DNA of 64,000 nt from JAGOGN01 sp036652735 (GCA_036652735.1 JAVVVI010000003.1:1-64000); one strand, 5' to 3'. Shown: positions 36,591 through 46,657, counted from the stretch's first letter. The notes: generated by a model from the sequence alone, not told the origin. Program-made: numbers and translations.

Positions 36591-39161
36591 ATGTATTATG
36601 GAAAAGAAAAAGAAGATATCTTCAAAGAACTTCACTCTTCATTAGAGGGTTTGAATGCCAATCAGGTGGAAAAAAGCCGGACAGAATTTGGTGAGAATCG
36701 ACTATATGAAAAAAAGAAAAAATCCCTGATTCAGATTTTCATTTCTCAATTTAAGGATTTATTGGTTTTAATTCTAATTGTGGCAGCAGTCATTTCGATT
36801 TTAACGGGAAGCATGGAAAGTGCAATTGTAATTCTGGCGGTTATTATTCTAAATGCGGTTCTTGGAACGGTTCAATATGTAAAAGCGGAAAAATCACTGG
36901 ATAGTTTAAAACAGTTGTCAGCACCGCTTGCAAAAGTAATACGTGGAGGGAAAAGTCTGACGATACCCGCAAGTGAATTAGTAGTAGGGGATATTGTGGA
37001 ATTAGAGGCCGGGGATATTGTTCCGGGAGATGGACGAATTGTTGAAAATCATTCGCTAAAGACAGATGAGAGTGCGTTAACCGGTGAATCGGAAAGTGTT
37101 CAGAAAGATGATAAAATAATTAAAAAAGAAAAGGTTGCTTTAGGAGATCAGCTGAATATGGTATTTTCCGGCTCCATGGTCACATATGGCCGTGCAGCAG
37201 TGATTATCACACACGTGGGAATTGCTACAGAACTTGGAAAAATTGCTGCTTTGATGTCACAGACCCAGGAACGAAAGACACCACTTCAAGTGAGTATGGA
37301 CGAGTTCAGTAAGAAATTATCACTTGTGATTATTGCAATCTGTATAGTTGTATTTGGACTGAATCTGTTTCGCGGTATGGAATTTTTAGATTCAATGTTA
37401 TTCGCAGTTGCATTGGCAGTTGCAGCAATTCCGGAGGCGTTGTCCTCTATTATTACGATTTCACTTGCAATTGGAACTTCTAAGATGGCAAAGGAAAAGG
37501 CAATTGTAAAACAGCTAGAGGCAGTGGAAGGATTGGGGTGCGTATCCATTATATGCTCCGATAAAACCGGAACATTAACCCAGAATAAAATGACGGTGGA
37601 AGAGATTTACTGTGAAACTTTAGGAGAAGAATTATTGCTTCAGGCATCGATTCTATGTAATGATACGGTTATTGAGCAGGACACATTAAGAGGAGATCCC
37701 ACAGAGACCGCATTAGTAGATTATTATTTCAAGGTACGAAAAAACTACGAATCCATTAAGCAGGAACATAGAAGAATTGCGGAACTGCCATTTGATTCAG
37801 AGCGAAAAAGAATGAGTACACTTCATAATGAACCATCAGGAACCTATATGATCACAAAAGGTGCTGTGGATGGATTATTGAATAAAGTAACAACAATATG
37901 GAAAAATGGGAAAGCGGAAGCAATTTTACCCCAGGATATTCAACGAATTGAGGATAAAAATGAGGAATATTCCAGCCAGGGTTTGAGAGTGTTGGCATTT
38001 GCACAGAAAAAATTAGACAGAAATGTGACATTAACCTACGAACAGGAAGAAAATTATACCTTTTTAGGATTAATTGCAATGATGGATCCGCCAAGAGAAG
38101 AATCCAAAAAGGCAGTGGCAGATTGCAGACATGCCGGAATTAAGCCAATTATGATTACAGGCGATCATAAGATAACAGCATCTGCAATTGCAAGGAAAAT
38201 AGGAATATTAACAGATCATGATAGGGCAATTACCGGTGCAGAACTGGATCTTATGAGTGAAGACCAATTGAGAAATGATTTGGAGCACATTGCAGTTTAT
38301 GCCAGAGTATCTCCGGATAATAAAATTCGAATTGTCAACGCATGGCAGGAAAAGGGACATATAGTCGCAATGACAGGAGATGGTGTGAACGATGCACCGG
38401 CTCTGAAAAAGGCGGATATAGGAATCGCAATGGGGATTACAGGTACACAGGTAGCAAAGGATGCTGCATCTATGATTTTAGCAGATGATAATTTCGCAAC
38501 TATAATTAAGTCTGTGTTGAATGGAAGAAATATATATGCCAATATAACCAATGCAATTAAATTTCTATTATCCGGAAATGCAGCAGGTATTTTCTTAGTA
38601 TTATTTGCTTCGTTGGCTGCACTTCCAACACCATTTCAGGCAGTACACCTATTATTTATTAACTTACTGACAGATAGTTTACCGGCATTGTCCATAGGAA
38701 TGGAACCCTCTAATCCAAAATTAATTGGAGATGCACCAAGAGGGGCAGATTCCGGGATTTTAACAAAAAAGGTGTTGACCCAGGTGGTGCTTCAAGGTGT
38801 CCTCATTGGTGTTTGTACATTGTCTGCATTTATCAGTGGATTACAGATCAGTTCGGGAACCGGTATGACAATGGCTTTTGCAACACTTTGTCTGGCACGT
38901 TTATGGCACGGATTTAACTCAAGAGGGGATCAATCTATATTCCAGCTGGGATTATTCAGTAATTTGTATACAATTGGAGCGTTTTTCCTTGGAATTCTAC
39001 TTCTTATGAGTGTATTATTTATTCCGGTGCTACAGAACATATTTGAAGTGAGTCCATTGTCGGGAGAGCAATTTGGAATTGTATTGTTCTTTGCATTTTT
39101 ACCAACATTGGTGATCCAGCTTGCAAAAGTAATTGCAGGGCTGGTGAATAAAAGAAAATAA
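36591..39161 (+). CDS. P-type ATPase, Ca2+/Mn2+ efflux type
   Basis: 856 residues of the P2A (SERCA-like) type. The actuator loop LTGESESVQK, the phosphorylated Asp324 in SDKTGTLTQNK, KGAVDGLL in the nucleotide domain and TGDGVNDAPAL are all present. M4 has AIPEALSS rather than PEGL, and M6 has NLLTDSLPAL; this pair is seen in bacterial pumps that export calcium or manganese. The manganese riboswitch just upstream makes manganese export the best guess. AAGGAG sets the start at 36591. Ten membrane helices are expected. A 100-N gap begins 16 bases after the stop. Confidence 0.93.
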   Translation: MYYGKEKEDIFKELHSSLEGLNANQVEKSRTEFGENRLYEKKKKSLIQIFISQFKDLLVLILIVAAVISILTGSMESAIVILAVIILNAVLGTVQYVKAEKSLDSLKQLSAPLAKVIRGGKSLTIPASELVVGDIVELEAGDIVPGDGRIVENHSLKTDESALTGESESVQKDDKIIKKEKVALGDQLNMVFSGSMVTYGRAAVIITHVGIATELGKIAALMSQTQERKTPLQVSMDEFSKKLSLVIIAICIVVFGLNLFRGMEFLDSMLFAVALAVAAIPEALSSIITISLAIGTSKMAKEKAIVKQLEAVEGLGCVSIICSDKTGTLTQNKMTVEEIYCETLGEELLLQASILCNDTVIEQDTLRGDPTETALVDYYFKVRKNYESIKQEHRRIAELPFDSERKRMSTLHNEPSGTYMITKGAVDGLLNKVTTIWKNGKAEAILPQDIQRIEDKNEEYSSQGLRVLAFAQKKLDRNVTLTYEQEENYTFLGLIAMMDPPREESKKAVADCRHAGIKPIMITGDHKITASAIARKIGILTDHDRAITGAELDLMSEDQLRNDLEHIAVYARVSPDNKIRIVNAWQEKGHIVAMTGDGVNDAPALKKADIGIAMGITGTQVAKDAASMILADDNFATIIKSVLNGRNIYANITNAIKFLLSGNAAGIFLVLFASLAALPTPFQAVHLLFINLLTDSLPALSIGMEPSNPKLIGDAPRGADSGILTKKVLTQVVLQGVLIGVCTLSAFISGLQISSGTGMTMAFATLCLARLWHGFNSRGDQSIFQLGLFSNLYTIGAFFLGILLLMSVLFIPVLQNIFEVSPLSGEQFGIVLFFAFLPTLVIQLAKVIAGLVNKRK

Positions 39162-39177
39162 GTTCGAACTTGGAGCG

Positions 39178-39277
39178 NNNNNNNNNNNNNNNNNNNNNNN
39201 NNNNNNNNNNNNNNNNNNNNNNNNNNNNNNNNNNNNNNNNNNNNNNNNNNNNNNNNNNNNNNNNNNNNNNNNNNNNN
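39178..39277. other. 100-N scaffold gap
   Basis: An exact 100-N run between the ATPase stop and the toxin-antitoxin promoter. The two flanks share no overlap. The left flank contains the palindrome AAGTTCGAACTT (39160-39171). Real missing sequence, possibly a repeat, is likely here. Confidence 0.98.
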
Positions 39278-39293
39278 GATGACTTTCATCAAA

Positions 39294-39345
39294 TTGACTT
39301 TTTACGAAAAACAGAGTATTATATTGTTCTATAGTATTATAATAC
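39294..39345 (+). promoter_or_regulatory. Promoter and operator of the kinase toxin-antitoxin unit
   Basis: TTGACT (39294-39299) and TATTAT (39317-39322) are separated by 17 bases. The perfect palindrome GTATTATAATAC (39334-39345) follows, right at the expected start of transcription and just before the ribosome-binding site, as expected for autorepression by an antitoxin. Confidence 0.7.
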
Positions 39346-39359
39346 AAAGTAGGTGCAAA

Positions 39360-39563
39360 ATGGATATAGATCAGGACTATTTAGAGGTTGATTTACCTGC
39401 ATACTTAATAGAAGATATTGAAAATCTCCAAGAAGGACGAAAAACGAATCATTTCGCATTGGACGGACTTTATAATGAAGTGCAAAGCTCAATCAATGTT
39501 GCCTTTTATGACGGACGAATTGATGAGAAACAGGCAAATTATCTTCGGAAAAAATACTTATAA
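39360..39563 (+). CDS. Small partner (probable antitoxin) of the CtkA-like kinase
   Basis: 67 residues starting MDIDQDYLEVDLPAYLI. It is acidic, with a predicted two-helix body and the C-terminal helix DGRIDEKQANYLRKKYL. The start at 39360 has AGGTG upstream; the longer frame back to 39279 would contain the promoter. The kinase gene begins 12 bases after its stop. I do not recognise a named family. The promoter palindrome, small size and gene order suggest an antitoxin or an obligate partner for the kinase, but a DNA-binding motif is not obvious. Confidence 0.6.
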   Translation: MDIDQDYLEVDLPAYLIEDIENLQEGRKTNHFALDGLYNEVQSSINVAFYDGRIDEKQANYLRKKYL

Positions 39564-39575
39564 GGAAGTGATACT

Positions 39576-40478
39576 GTGCCAATCGATTTTACAGACTGTA
39601 AAAAGAATAAATTTAAGGTTTTTGGTGGTGCAAATGGCGCTAAAATTGGCATCTTTTATAACGATGAAAGCTATATGCTGAAATTTCCATCAGAATCGAA
39701 ACTGAATAAAAACATGAGCTATTCCAATAGTACAGTGTCTGAACATATTGGTTGTCGCATTTTCTCTTTACTTTCTATTCCATCACAAGAGACGCTAGTG
39801 GGTAATTACCACCACGAAGGTAGAGATAAAATTGTTGTAGCTTGTAAAGATTTAGAGACAGACGGATATAAATTAAAGGACTTTGCTTCACTTAAAAATA
39901 CAATTATAGACAGTGTTCGTGGTGGTTATGGTACGGAACTTTCCGACGTTTTACAGACCATAGAAGAGCAACAATTTGTTTCTCCTGTAAAGCTCAAACG
40001 ATTTTTTTGGGAAATGTTTGTTGCAGATGCCTTTATTGGTAATTTTGATAGGCACAATGGTAACTGGGGATTTTTATTAAACGAAGAAAAACAAGATATA
40101 AAAATTGCTCCTGTGTTTGATTGTGGCTCTTGCCTTTTTGCGGAAATGGACATTCTAAAAATGCAAGAAGTTATAAATAGCAAACAGGAATTGGAGTATA
40201 GATTATTTGTTATTCCAAAATCGGCTATTATGGAAAATGAAAAGAAAATATCCTATTTTGATTTCCTGAAATCAGGTAAAAATGAGGATTGCACAAAGGC
40301 TTTAAAAGAAGTTACAAAACGCATAGATTTAGATAAAATAAATGCTATGATTGATGAAATTCCACTCATTACGGATGTGGAAAAAACCTTTTATAAGTTT
40401 ATGCTAAAAGAGCGAAAAACCCGTATTCATGATAAAGCCATTGAGCTTTTGGAAGAACAGAGATCAATACCGATATAA
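39576..40478 (+). CDS. HipA/CtkA-like serine/threonine kinase
   Basis: 300 residues starting at GTG behind GGAAGTG. An N-terminal lobe (FGGANGAKIGIFYNDESYML, then KFPSES) contains a probable ATP lysine in LKFPS. The catalytic region is DAFIGNFDRHNGNWGFLL followed by IAPVFDCGSCL, matching the HxxN/DxD pattern of HipA and of CtkA of Helicobacter pylori. HipA proteins phosphorylate a tRNA synthetase and cause persistence; CtkA is a secreted-kinase homologue. Its length is shorter than HipA (about 440) and fits CtkA. A terminator overlaps the stop. The target is unknown. Confidence 0.8.
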   Translation: MPIDFTDCKKNKFKVFGGANGAKIGIFYNDESYMLKFPSESKLNKNMSYSNSTVSEHIGCRIFSLLSIPSQETLVGNYHHEGRDKIVVACKDLETDGYKLKDFASLKNTIIDSVRGGYGTELSDVLQTIEEQQFVSPVKLKRFFWEMFVADAFIGNFDRHNGNWGFLLNEEKQDIKIAPVFDCGSCLFAEMDILKMQEVINSKQELEYRLFVIPKSAIMENEKKISYFDFLKSGKNEDCTKALKEVTKRIDLDKINAMIDEIPLITDVEKTFYKFMLKERKTRIHDKAIELLEEQRSIPI

Positions 40479-40509
40479 AGACTCACAATCTTTGTACCGG
40501 TATTTTTTC
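40466..40509 (+). terminator. Terminator after the kinase toxin
   Basis: AATACCG and CGGTATT, plus inner AAAGA/TCTTT, form an imperfect stem ending in a T-run. It overlaps the last codons of the kinase. Confidence 0.65.
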
Positions 40510-40544
40510 TCCTCATTCGCAGAAATGAAGGTGGAATATGCAGA

Positions 40545-40573
40545 TTGTACAATTTTCATTAATATGGTAAAAT
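40545..40573 (+). promoter_or_regulatory. Promoter of the PAS hybrid kinase
   Basis: TTGTAC and TAAAAT are separated by 17 bases, about 33 bases before the start codon. Confidence 0.55.
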
Positions 40574-40605
40574 TGGGTGAAAGCAAATAGAGAACGAGGG
40601 GTGTT

Positions 40606-43600
40606 TTGGTGGAAAAAGAAAGAACCGCATCGGAATTAGTTGAAAAATTTGTGAATTTAATCTTTATTGAGAAGGATTTCATCCAAGCAGCTTGCTACCT
40701 GGATGAAGAAATAGAGTGGATCGGTCTTTGTCCGGGTGTAATTGCACATAATCGGCAGCAGTTGCTGCAGATTTGGAGAGAGAATCATATTGAAACGGTT
40801 AAGAATTATGGACAGGAGTTACGTGAGTTATCGGAAAAGAAACTGATGCCACACGTATATTTGGTTACAGCAGGTCTTGCAATTCTTCATAATCGCTGGG
40901 AACCGGTAACACAGATTCGGATAAGCGTAATTTGTAAAGAGGAAAAGGATAGTTTTAAGATCTGCTCCATGCACAGCTCTATTTTGAATAATGGATTAGA
41001 AAAGGATCGTTTTAATCCAGCATTTTTAGGAAAAGTGAAAATGCAGGAAGAACGAATGAAACTTTTAAATACAGCAATTAATGGTGGTATAGCTATTTTT
41101 GAATATACAGATTCCCTCCGTTTTAAGCATATTAGTGAAGGCATAGATGAGATGTTAAAATTTCAACCGGGAGAGGGATTAAAAGCATTTCAGGAGCATC
41201 CAATGCAAATGATTCATCCGGAGGACCGGGATTTTTTTCAACAGACCCTGGAGCAGGCAATTAAAGAAGAAAGTGATTTAGATGCAACTTATCGTGTGAA
41301 GGGAAAGGACGAAAGGTACTATTGGGTTAATTTTAAAGCAAATTTAATTCGAAATACATCCCATCGAAAAGTTTTTTATGGAATGGTACTGGATGTATCC
41401 AAGATTAAATTAATTGAGCAGACAGAACAAAAAACAGTGGAACGCTATGAGGCACTGGTGGATGCTATTCCGGGGGGAGTAGGCCTTTATCGTGTGGGGG
41501 AGACGGTGCAACCCTTGTTTTTCAGTGATAAACTAGCTGATTTATGTGGTCTTACAAGAGAAGAATATCAAAGTGCAGCCCAAGAGGACAGCCTTGTCTT
41601 GATTCATCCGGAGGATAAAAAAGTATTAATTCGTAAAATAACAGAAGCAATTGAAACAAAACAGTTATTGGATTGCACCTATCGTCTAAGACAGAAAGAT
41701 GGTAGTTATCGCTGGGTGCACCTTATTGGAAATCAAATTCAAAGTGAGGATGAATATCCTAATTTCAGTGGCGTATTTTTTGATATTGATGGGCAGAAAA
41801 AATTGGAAATTGAACATTGGCAAAGTGAAGAAAAATTTAGACTGGCAACGGAAAATACGGATATTAGTTTTTGGACCTATAATGTAGAGGAAGAATCTTT
41901 TTATCAGACACCGGGTGCAATTGCTCATCACGGGATGGGAAAAATTGTAAGAAATGTACCGGAATCAATCATTGCAAAAGGCGACATAAAAGAGGAAAGT
42001 GTGGACGTACTCAGACAAACCATAGCAGATATTCGCGCAGGAAAACCTTATGCCAGTGGGGATATCTGGTTAAGGAAGGTGAATGGAGAAGGCTACTGGT
42101 GTGAACATACAGAGTATACTACAATTTTTGACGTAGATCATAAACCAATATCCGCCTATGCGGTTGGCAAGGATGTTACCAAGGAAAAGCTGGAAAAACA
42201 GCGTTATGAAGAAGAAAAAAGATATTGGGATACGGCATTAAAGGAAATGATATCCTTTTATCATTTGAATCTCTCTACAAACGAAATTATGGAAAGCAGC
42301 AGCAAAATATCAACCTGGGAACAGCTAAGAGCGATGGGAAGTGTGGACCAGTTTTTTAAAGAAGTTGCTGCACATATTTCAAAAAAAGAGCAAAAGCAAG
42401 CGTTTAAGGCTATATTTACAAGAAAAAATTTGATTAAGATGTTTCAGGAAGGTCATACAGAAGAAGAGATCGAACACCTGTATCAATGGGACCAGGGAGA
42501 GCGGCGATGGTTATGTACAAAGGTCAGTATTATACAGAATCCATATACAAGAGCGGTGGAGGCGTTTGTACATACCTTTGACATTGACGAAGAGAGAATT
42601 AATCGGGCAGTTATGGACAGCCTTTCCATGCTGAATAACGACTTTGCTGTTCGAATTAATGTGAATAGCGGAGCCTATGTGGTTTGTGCGTCTAATGAAG
42701 GGAAGTATATTATCCATCCACCTGCAGAGGGTAATTATGATGAGCAGATCAGATTTTATTTTGACCGCTATGGTATGAAAGGCGATCAGTTGAATAACGT
42801 AAAAGCAATGCTTTTATCGTCAGTAAAACAGAATTTAAAAGGAAATAAGATTTATAGTACCGCGGCACGAATTCAGATAAATGGTGTTGAACGGATTAAA
42901 CTTATGGAATATGCATACATGGATGAAGAGCGCAGAATGATTATTCAAACGACTTCCGATGTTACCCATGTATATGAGCAGGAAGAAAGGCAGAAAGCAG
43001 AACTGGAAAAAGCATTAAAGGCAGCAGAGTGTGCAACGGCAGAAAAGAGCCTTTTCCTTGCAAGTATGTCTCATGAAATCAGAACGCCGTTAAATGGCAT
43101 TTGCGGAATGATTAATTTAATGAAACAGCAGCCAATGAATGAGGGGAATGAATTTCTGGAAAAGGCTGATTTTTCAGCTAAACATTTAAGCAGCCTGATT
43201 AATGATATTTTAGATATGTCAAAAATTGAAAGTGGGAAAATAGAATTAAAAGAAACTCCGGTAGCCAGAGGGGAAATCGCAAATTATGCTTACATGGTAA
43301 TCGGACCTATGGCAAAGGAAAAAAATATTGAATTCCGTATTGAAATCCTTGGTGATCCATTTACGGCTGTTTATGTGGACAGCAACAGGGTAAAACAGAT
43401 ATTAATCAATTTATTATCCAACGCAGTCAAATATACGGAAAAGGGAGGACATGTACTTCTTGAAGCAACGGTGAAGAAACTTCCACAGAATCAAGTCCGT
43501 GTTACGTATTTGATTAAAGATGATGGAGTCGGTATGGAGGAATCTTTTGCAGAGCATGCTTTTGAAACGTTTCATAGGGAAAATAGAGTAACGGGACAGA

Positions 43601-44211
43601 TTGGAACCGGTCTGGGACTTGCGATTACAAAAAAACTTGTGGATTTAATGAATGGAACAATTGAGATAAAAAGCAAAGTTGGTGTAGGCACTGAGATTAC
43701 CATGGTGATTGTATTTGATGCTGTGAAAGAAGGCGAATGTATTGAGGAATCGAATTTTCAGATGGTTGATGGTGTAAGGAACTATGAATCCCTTCGTTTC
43801 CCGGGAAAGAGAGCTTTAATTGCGGAAGACAATACAATTAATATGCAAATAGCACAGTTACAGCTGGAATCCATGGGATTGGTGGTTGAAAAAGCACAAG
43901 ATGGAGTAGAAGTTGTTCAGCATTATCTTCAGCATCCGGAGGGGTATTACGATATTATTTTTATGGACATTATGATGCCAAAGATGGATGGATTAGAGGC
44001 CACAGAACAGATACGAAAAAGTACCCACAGTGATGCAGGGACGATTCCAATTATTGCAATGACTGCAAATGCATTTAATGAAGATATACACAAGTCTTTG
44101 GAAAATGGTATGAACTACCATCTTTCCAAACCCTTTGAACGAGTTGAGATTATAAGGATTCTCGCAAAAGAATTTTCCACAAAAAGGAGTACAGAAGATG
44201 ATACGGAATGA
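40606..44211 (+). CDS. Large PAS-rich hybrid histidine kinase
   Basis: 1201 residues with no transmembrane segment. A SnoaL-like N-terminus (about 5-130, ERTASELVEKFVNLIFIEKD) precedes several PAS/PAC units between 145 and 800 (IHPEDR and IHPEDK mark two). The HisKA domain has His823 in SMSHEIRTPLNG, the ATPase domain has GTGLGLAI, and the receiver has Asp1121 in IIFMDIMMPKMDG. No HPt domain follows. It may sense a cytosolic ligand. The start is TTG at 40606 (or GTG at 40609) after GAGGGG. The last 14 bases overlap the next gene, coupling the kinase to an MtnA-like enzyme. Confidence 0.9.
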   Translation: MVEKERTASELVEKFVNLIFIEKDFIQAACYLDEEIEWIGLCPGVIAHNRQQLLQIWRENHIETVKNYGQELRELSEKKLMPHVYLVTAGLAILHNRWEPVTQIRISVICKEEKDSFKICSMHSSILNNGLEKDRFNPAFLGKVKMQEERMKLLNTAINGGIAIFEYTDSLRFKHISEGIDEMLKFQPGEGLKAFQEHPMQMIHPEDRDFFQQTLEQAIKEESDLDATYRVKGKDERYYWVNFKANLIRNTSHRKVFYGMVLDVSKIKLIEQTEQKTVERYEALVDAIPGGVGLYRVGETVQPLFFSDKLADLCGLTREEYQSAAQEDSLVLIHPEDKKVLIRKITEAIETKQLLDCTYRLRQKDGSYRWVHLIGNQIQSEDEYPNFSGVFFDIDGQKKLEIEHWQSEEKFRLATENTDISFWTYNVEEESFYQTPGAIAHHGMGKIVRNVPESIIAKGDIKEESVDVLRQTIADIRAGKPYASGDIWLRKVNGEGYWCEHTEYTTIFDVDHKPISAYAVGKDVTKEKLEKQRYEEEKRYWDTALKEMISFYHLNLSTNEIMESSSKISTWEQLRAMGSVDQFFKEVAAHISKKEQKQAFKAIFTRKNLIKMFQEGHTEEEIEHLYQWDQGERRWLCTKVSIIQNPYTRAVEAFVHTFDIDEERINRAVMDSLSMLNNDFAVRINVNSGAYVVCASNEGKYIIHPPAEGNYDEQIRFYFDRYGMKGDQLNNVKAMLLSSVKQNLKGNKIYSTAARIQINGVERIKLMEYAYMDEERRMIIQTTSDVTHVYEQEERQKAELEKALKAAECATAEKSLFLASMSHEIRTPLNGICGMINLMKQQPMNEGNEFLEKADFSAKHLSSLINDILDMSKIESGKIELKETPVARGEIANYAYMVIGPMAKEKNIEFRIEILGDPFTAVYVDSNRVKQILINLLSNAVKYTEKGGHVLLEATVKKLPQNQVRVTYLIKDDGVGMEESFAEHAFETFHRENRVTGQIGTGLGLAITKKLVDLMNGTIEIKSKVGVGTEITMVIVFDAVKEGECIEESNFQMVDGVRNYESLRFPGKRALIAEDNTINMQIAQLQLESMGLVVEKAQDGVEVVQHYLQHPEGYYDIIFMDIMMPKMDGLEATEQIRKSTHSDAGTIPIIAMTANAFNEDIHKSLENGMNYHLSKPFERVEIIRILAKEFSTKRSTEDDTE

Positions 44212-45250
44212 TCAGGATCTTGCATTTATGCTGCAATATGAAAATGTTGCATGGTATGAGGATGGTAAAGTCAGAATCTTGGATCGAAGAATTTATCCAA
44301 CCAAAATAGAATTTGTAGAATGCAATACATACAATGAAGTAGCAGCTGCCATAGCCGATATGGTTACCCAGAGTGCCGGTCCCTATACCGCAGCGGGAAT
44401 GGGTATGGCATTAGCGGCATATGAGGTAAGGGAAAAGCGGGAGAAGGAACAGATTGAGTATTTGAAACAGGCATCGTTTACGATTTCTCATGCAAGACCA
44501 ACGACGGCCAATCGAATGGAACTTGTAACGGAGGGCTGTCTTCGAGCGGCAAAACAGGCCATTTCCAAGGGAGAAAGTGCACAGGAAGCCTGTTTCTTAA
44601 GAACCATTGATTCCCTAAATCGCAGATATGCCACGATGGAGATTGTGGGAGAATATTTGGAAGAGTTATTCCCGGAGCATGGCAGTATTCTTACCCAGTG
44701 CTTTGGAGAAACCATTATTGGAATGATGTTACGGGCCTGCCATAAGCATAATAAGACAATTTCCATCTATTGTGCAGAGACAAGGCCGTATCTGCAAGGT
44801 GCAAGATTAACGGCAACCTGTTGTGCGCAAATGGGATTTGACACTACCGTGATTACGGATAATATGGTGGCTTATGTTATGAAGCAGAAGGGGATTGATG
44901 TGTTCACCTCAGCAGCGGATACAATTACCAGAGATGGCCATATTGCAAACAAGATTGGTACTTACCAAATTGCTATTTTGGCAAAGCATTTTGGGGTGCC
45001 CTATTATGTAACAGGAATTCCGGATGGTGACAAGGAAACGGGAAACAGTATTGTAATAGAAGAGCGGGATCCGAAACAGGTTCTAAGTTATGGTGGAGTA
45101 GCAAATACCATTTCGGCGGTACATGGAATCTATCCCTCGTTTGATATTACACCACCGGAGTTGATTCGTGGGATTGTAACAGATAAGGGCGTATTTTTAC
45201 CGGATCGTCTCTCGGACTACTTTTTGACAAAGACAAAGGAATTCTATTAA
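44198..45250 (+). CDS. MtnA-like ribose-1-phosphate isomerase (eIF2B family)
   Basis: 350 residues of the MtnA/eIF2B-alpha family. Marks are [15 protein letters not shown] and [18 protein letters not shown]. Cys168 in ILTQCFGET and Asp241 in [10 protein letters not shown] lie where MtnA has its catalytic Cys and Asp (about 160 and 240 in Bacillus). MtnA converts 5-methylthioribose-1-phosphate to the ribulose form; related enzymes act on 5-deoxyribose-1-phosphate or ribose 1,5-bisphosphate. The neighbouring motif is CFGET rather than the usual CNAG of MtnA, so the substrate may differ. No other methionine-salvage gene is nearby. It overlaps the hybrid kinase gene by 14 bases. Confidence 0.8.
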   Translation: MIRNDQDLAFMLQYENVAWYEDGKVRILDRRIYPTKIEFVECNTYNEVAAAIADMVTQSAGPYTAAGMGMALAAYEVREKREKEQIEYLKQASFTISHARPTTANRMELVTEGCLRAAKQAISKGESAQEACFLRTIDSLNRRYATMEIVGEYLEELFPEHGSILTQCFGETIIGMMLRACHKHNKTISIYCAETRPYLQGARLTATCCAQMGFDTTVITDNMVAYVMKQKGIDVFTSAADTITRDGHIANKIGTYQIAILAKHFGVPYYVTGIPDGDKETGNSIVIEERDPKQVLSYGGVANTISAVHGIYPSFDITPPELIRGIVTDKGVFLPDRLSDYFLTKTKEFY

Positions 45251-45286
45251 TAATTTTAAAAACTTTTTTAAATTCAGAAGTTTTTA

Positions 45287-45315
45287 TTGAAGAACAAGAG
45301 CCAAGGGGGTATACT
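45287..45315 (+). promoter_or_regulatory. Promoter of ackA
   Basis: TTGAAG (45287-45292) and TATACT (45310-45315) are separated by 17 bases, 54 bases before the start codon. Confidence 0.75.
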
Positions 45316-45369
45316 AAGTATAGTACGCCCAGAAATTACCATGGAGTAAAGAGAAAGAGGAGAAAAAAG

Positions 45370-46563
45370 ATGAACATATTAGTAGTTAATTGTGGAAGCT
45401 CATCCCTTAAATTTCAGTTAATCAATTCGGATACGGAAAATGTTTTAGCAAAGGGACTTTGTGAGAGAATTGGAATTGAAGGAAGCAGAATTGTGTATCA
45501 GCCGGAAAATGGAGCAAAGGAGACCACAGAAGCACCAATGCCTACACATACACAGGCAATCAAGATGGTATTAGATGCTCTGGTAAATGAGAAAACAGGA
45601 GTCATTAAGAGTCTGAAAGAAGTAGGAGCGGTTGGCCATAGAGTCGTACATGGCGGTGAAAAATTCACCTCCTCTGTTGTTATTACAGAAGAAGTGATTA
45701 AGGGAGTTGAAGAATGCAATGATCTGGCACCTCTTCATAATCCGGCAAATATAATCGGAATTCGTGCATGTCAGGAATTGATGCCGGGAGTTCCAATGGT
45801 TGGGGTATTTGATACTGCATTCCATCAGACAATGCCGGAGGAAGCTTATATTTACGGCCTGCCTTATAAGTATTATGAAGAATATAAAGTAAGAAGATAT
45901 GGTTTTCATGGAACTAGTCACAGCTTTGTATCAAAGAGGGCAGCAGAACTTCTGAAAAAGCCTTATAATGAATTAAAAACCATTGTTTGTCATTTAGGAA
46001 ATGGGGCAAGCGTTTGTGCAGTTCAAAATGGAAAATCAGTGGATACATCCATGGGATTAACACCTTTGGAAGGTTTGATTATGGGAACCCGTTCCGGAGA
46101 TATTGATCCGGCAATTCTTGAATTCCTTGCAAAAAAAGAGAATATGGATATTGCAGCATTAATGAATATGTTAAATAAAGAATCAGGAGTATATGGCATC
46201 TCCGGAATTTCCAGTGACTTTAGAGATCTTGAAGAAGCTGCAGAAAAAGGAGATTCAGCAGGTTCACGGGCATTGAAAGTGTATAATTATCATGTTGCAA
46301 AATATATTGGTGCATATGCAGCTGCAATGAATGGTGTAGATGCAATTGTATTTACAGCAGGACTTGGTGAAAATGGTATTAATACCAGAGCAGAAATTTG
46401 TGAATATTTAGGCTATCTTGGAATTGAGATAGATCCGGAAGCAAACAATATAAGAGGGAAAGAAGCTGTCATCTCTTCAACAGATTCTAAAGTAAAAGTA
46501 ATGCTTATTCCAACCAATGAGGAATTGGCAATTGCAAGAGAGACCTTGACCTTAGTTAAATAA
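45370..46563 (+). CDS. ackA: Acetate kinase
   Basis: 397 residues, full length. [37 protein letters not shown] (with the catalytic His), [30 protein letters not shown] and FTAGLGENG are all diagnostic. The enzyme makes ATP from acetyl phosphate in fermentation. It stands alone with its own promoter and terminator; no phosphotransacetylase gene is adjacent. AGAGGAG precedes the ATG. Confidence 0.98.
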   Translation: MNILVVNCGSSSLKFQLINSDTENVLAKGLCERIGIEGSRIVYQPENGAKETTEAPMPTHTQAIKMVLDALVNEKTGVIKSLKEVGAVGHRVVHGGEKFTSSVVITEEVIKGVEECNDLAPLHNPANIIGIRACQELMPGVPMVGVFDTAFHQTMPEEAYIYGLPYKYYEEYKVRRYGFHGTSHSFVSKRAAELLKKPYNELKTIVCHLGNGASVCAVQNGKSVDTSMGLTPLEGLIMGTRSGDIDPAILEFLAKKENMDIAALMNMLNKESGVYGISGISSDFRDLEEAAEKGDSAGSRALKVYNYHVAKYIGAYAAAMNGVDAIVFTAGLGENGINTRAEICEYLGYLGIEIDPEANNIRGKEAVISSTDSKVKVMLIPTNEELAIARETLTLVK

Positions 46564-46591
46564 GAGATTTGAGTAGTTACTTAAATATGAG

Positions 46592-46620
46592 AAAAATCCC
46601 TGAATAAATCAGGGATTTTT
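46592..46620. terminator. Terminator after ackA
   Basis: AAAAATCCCTGA and TCAGGGATTTTT form a 12-bp stem with a five-base loop. It can work on both strands. Confidence 0.88.
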
Positions 46621-46657
46621 CTGCGGTACAAAAGAAATAAAGATAAGAGGAAAATAA

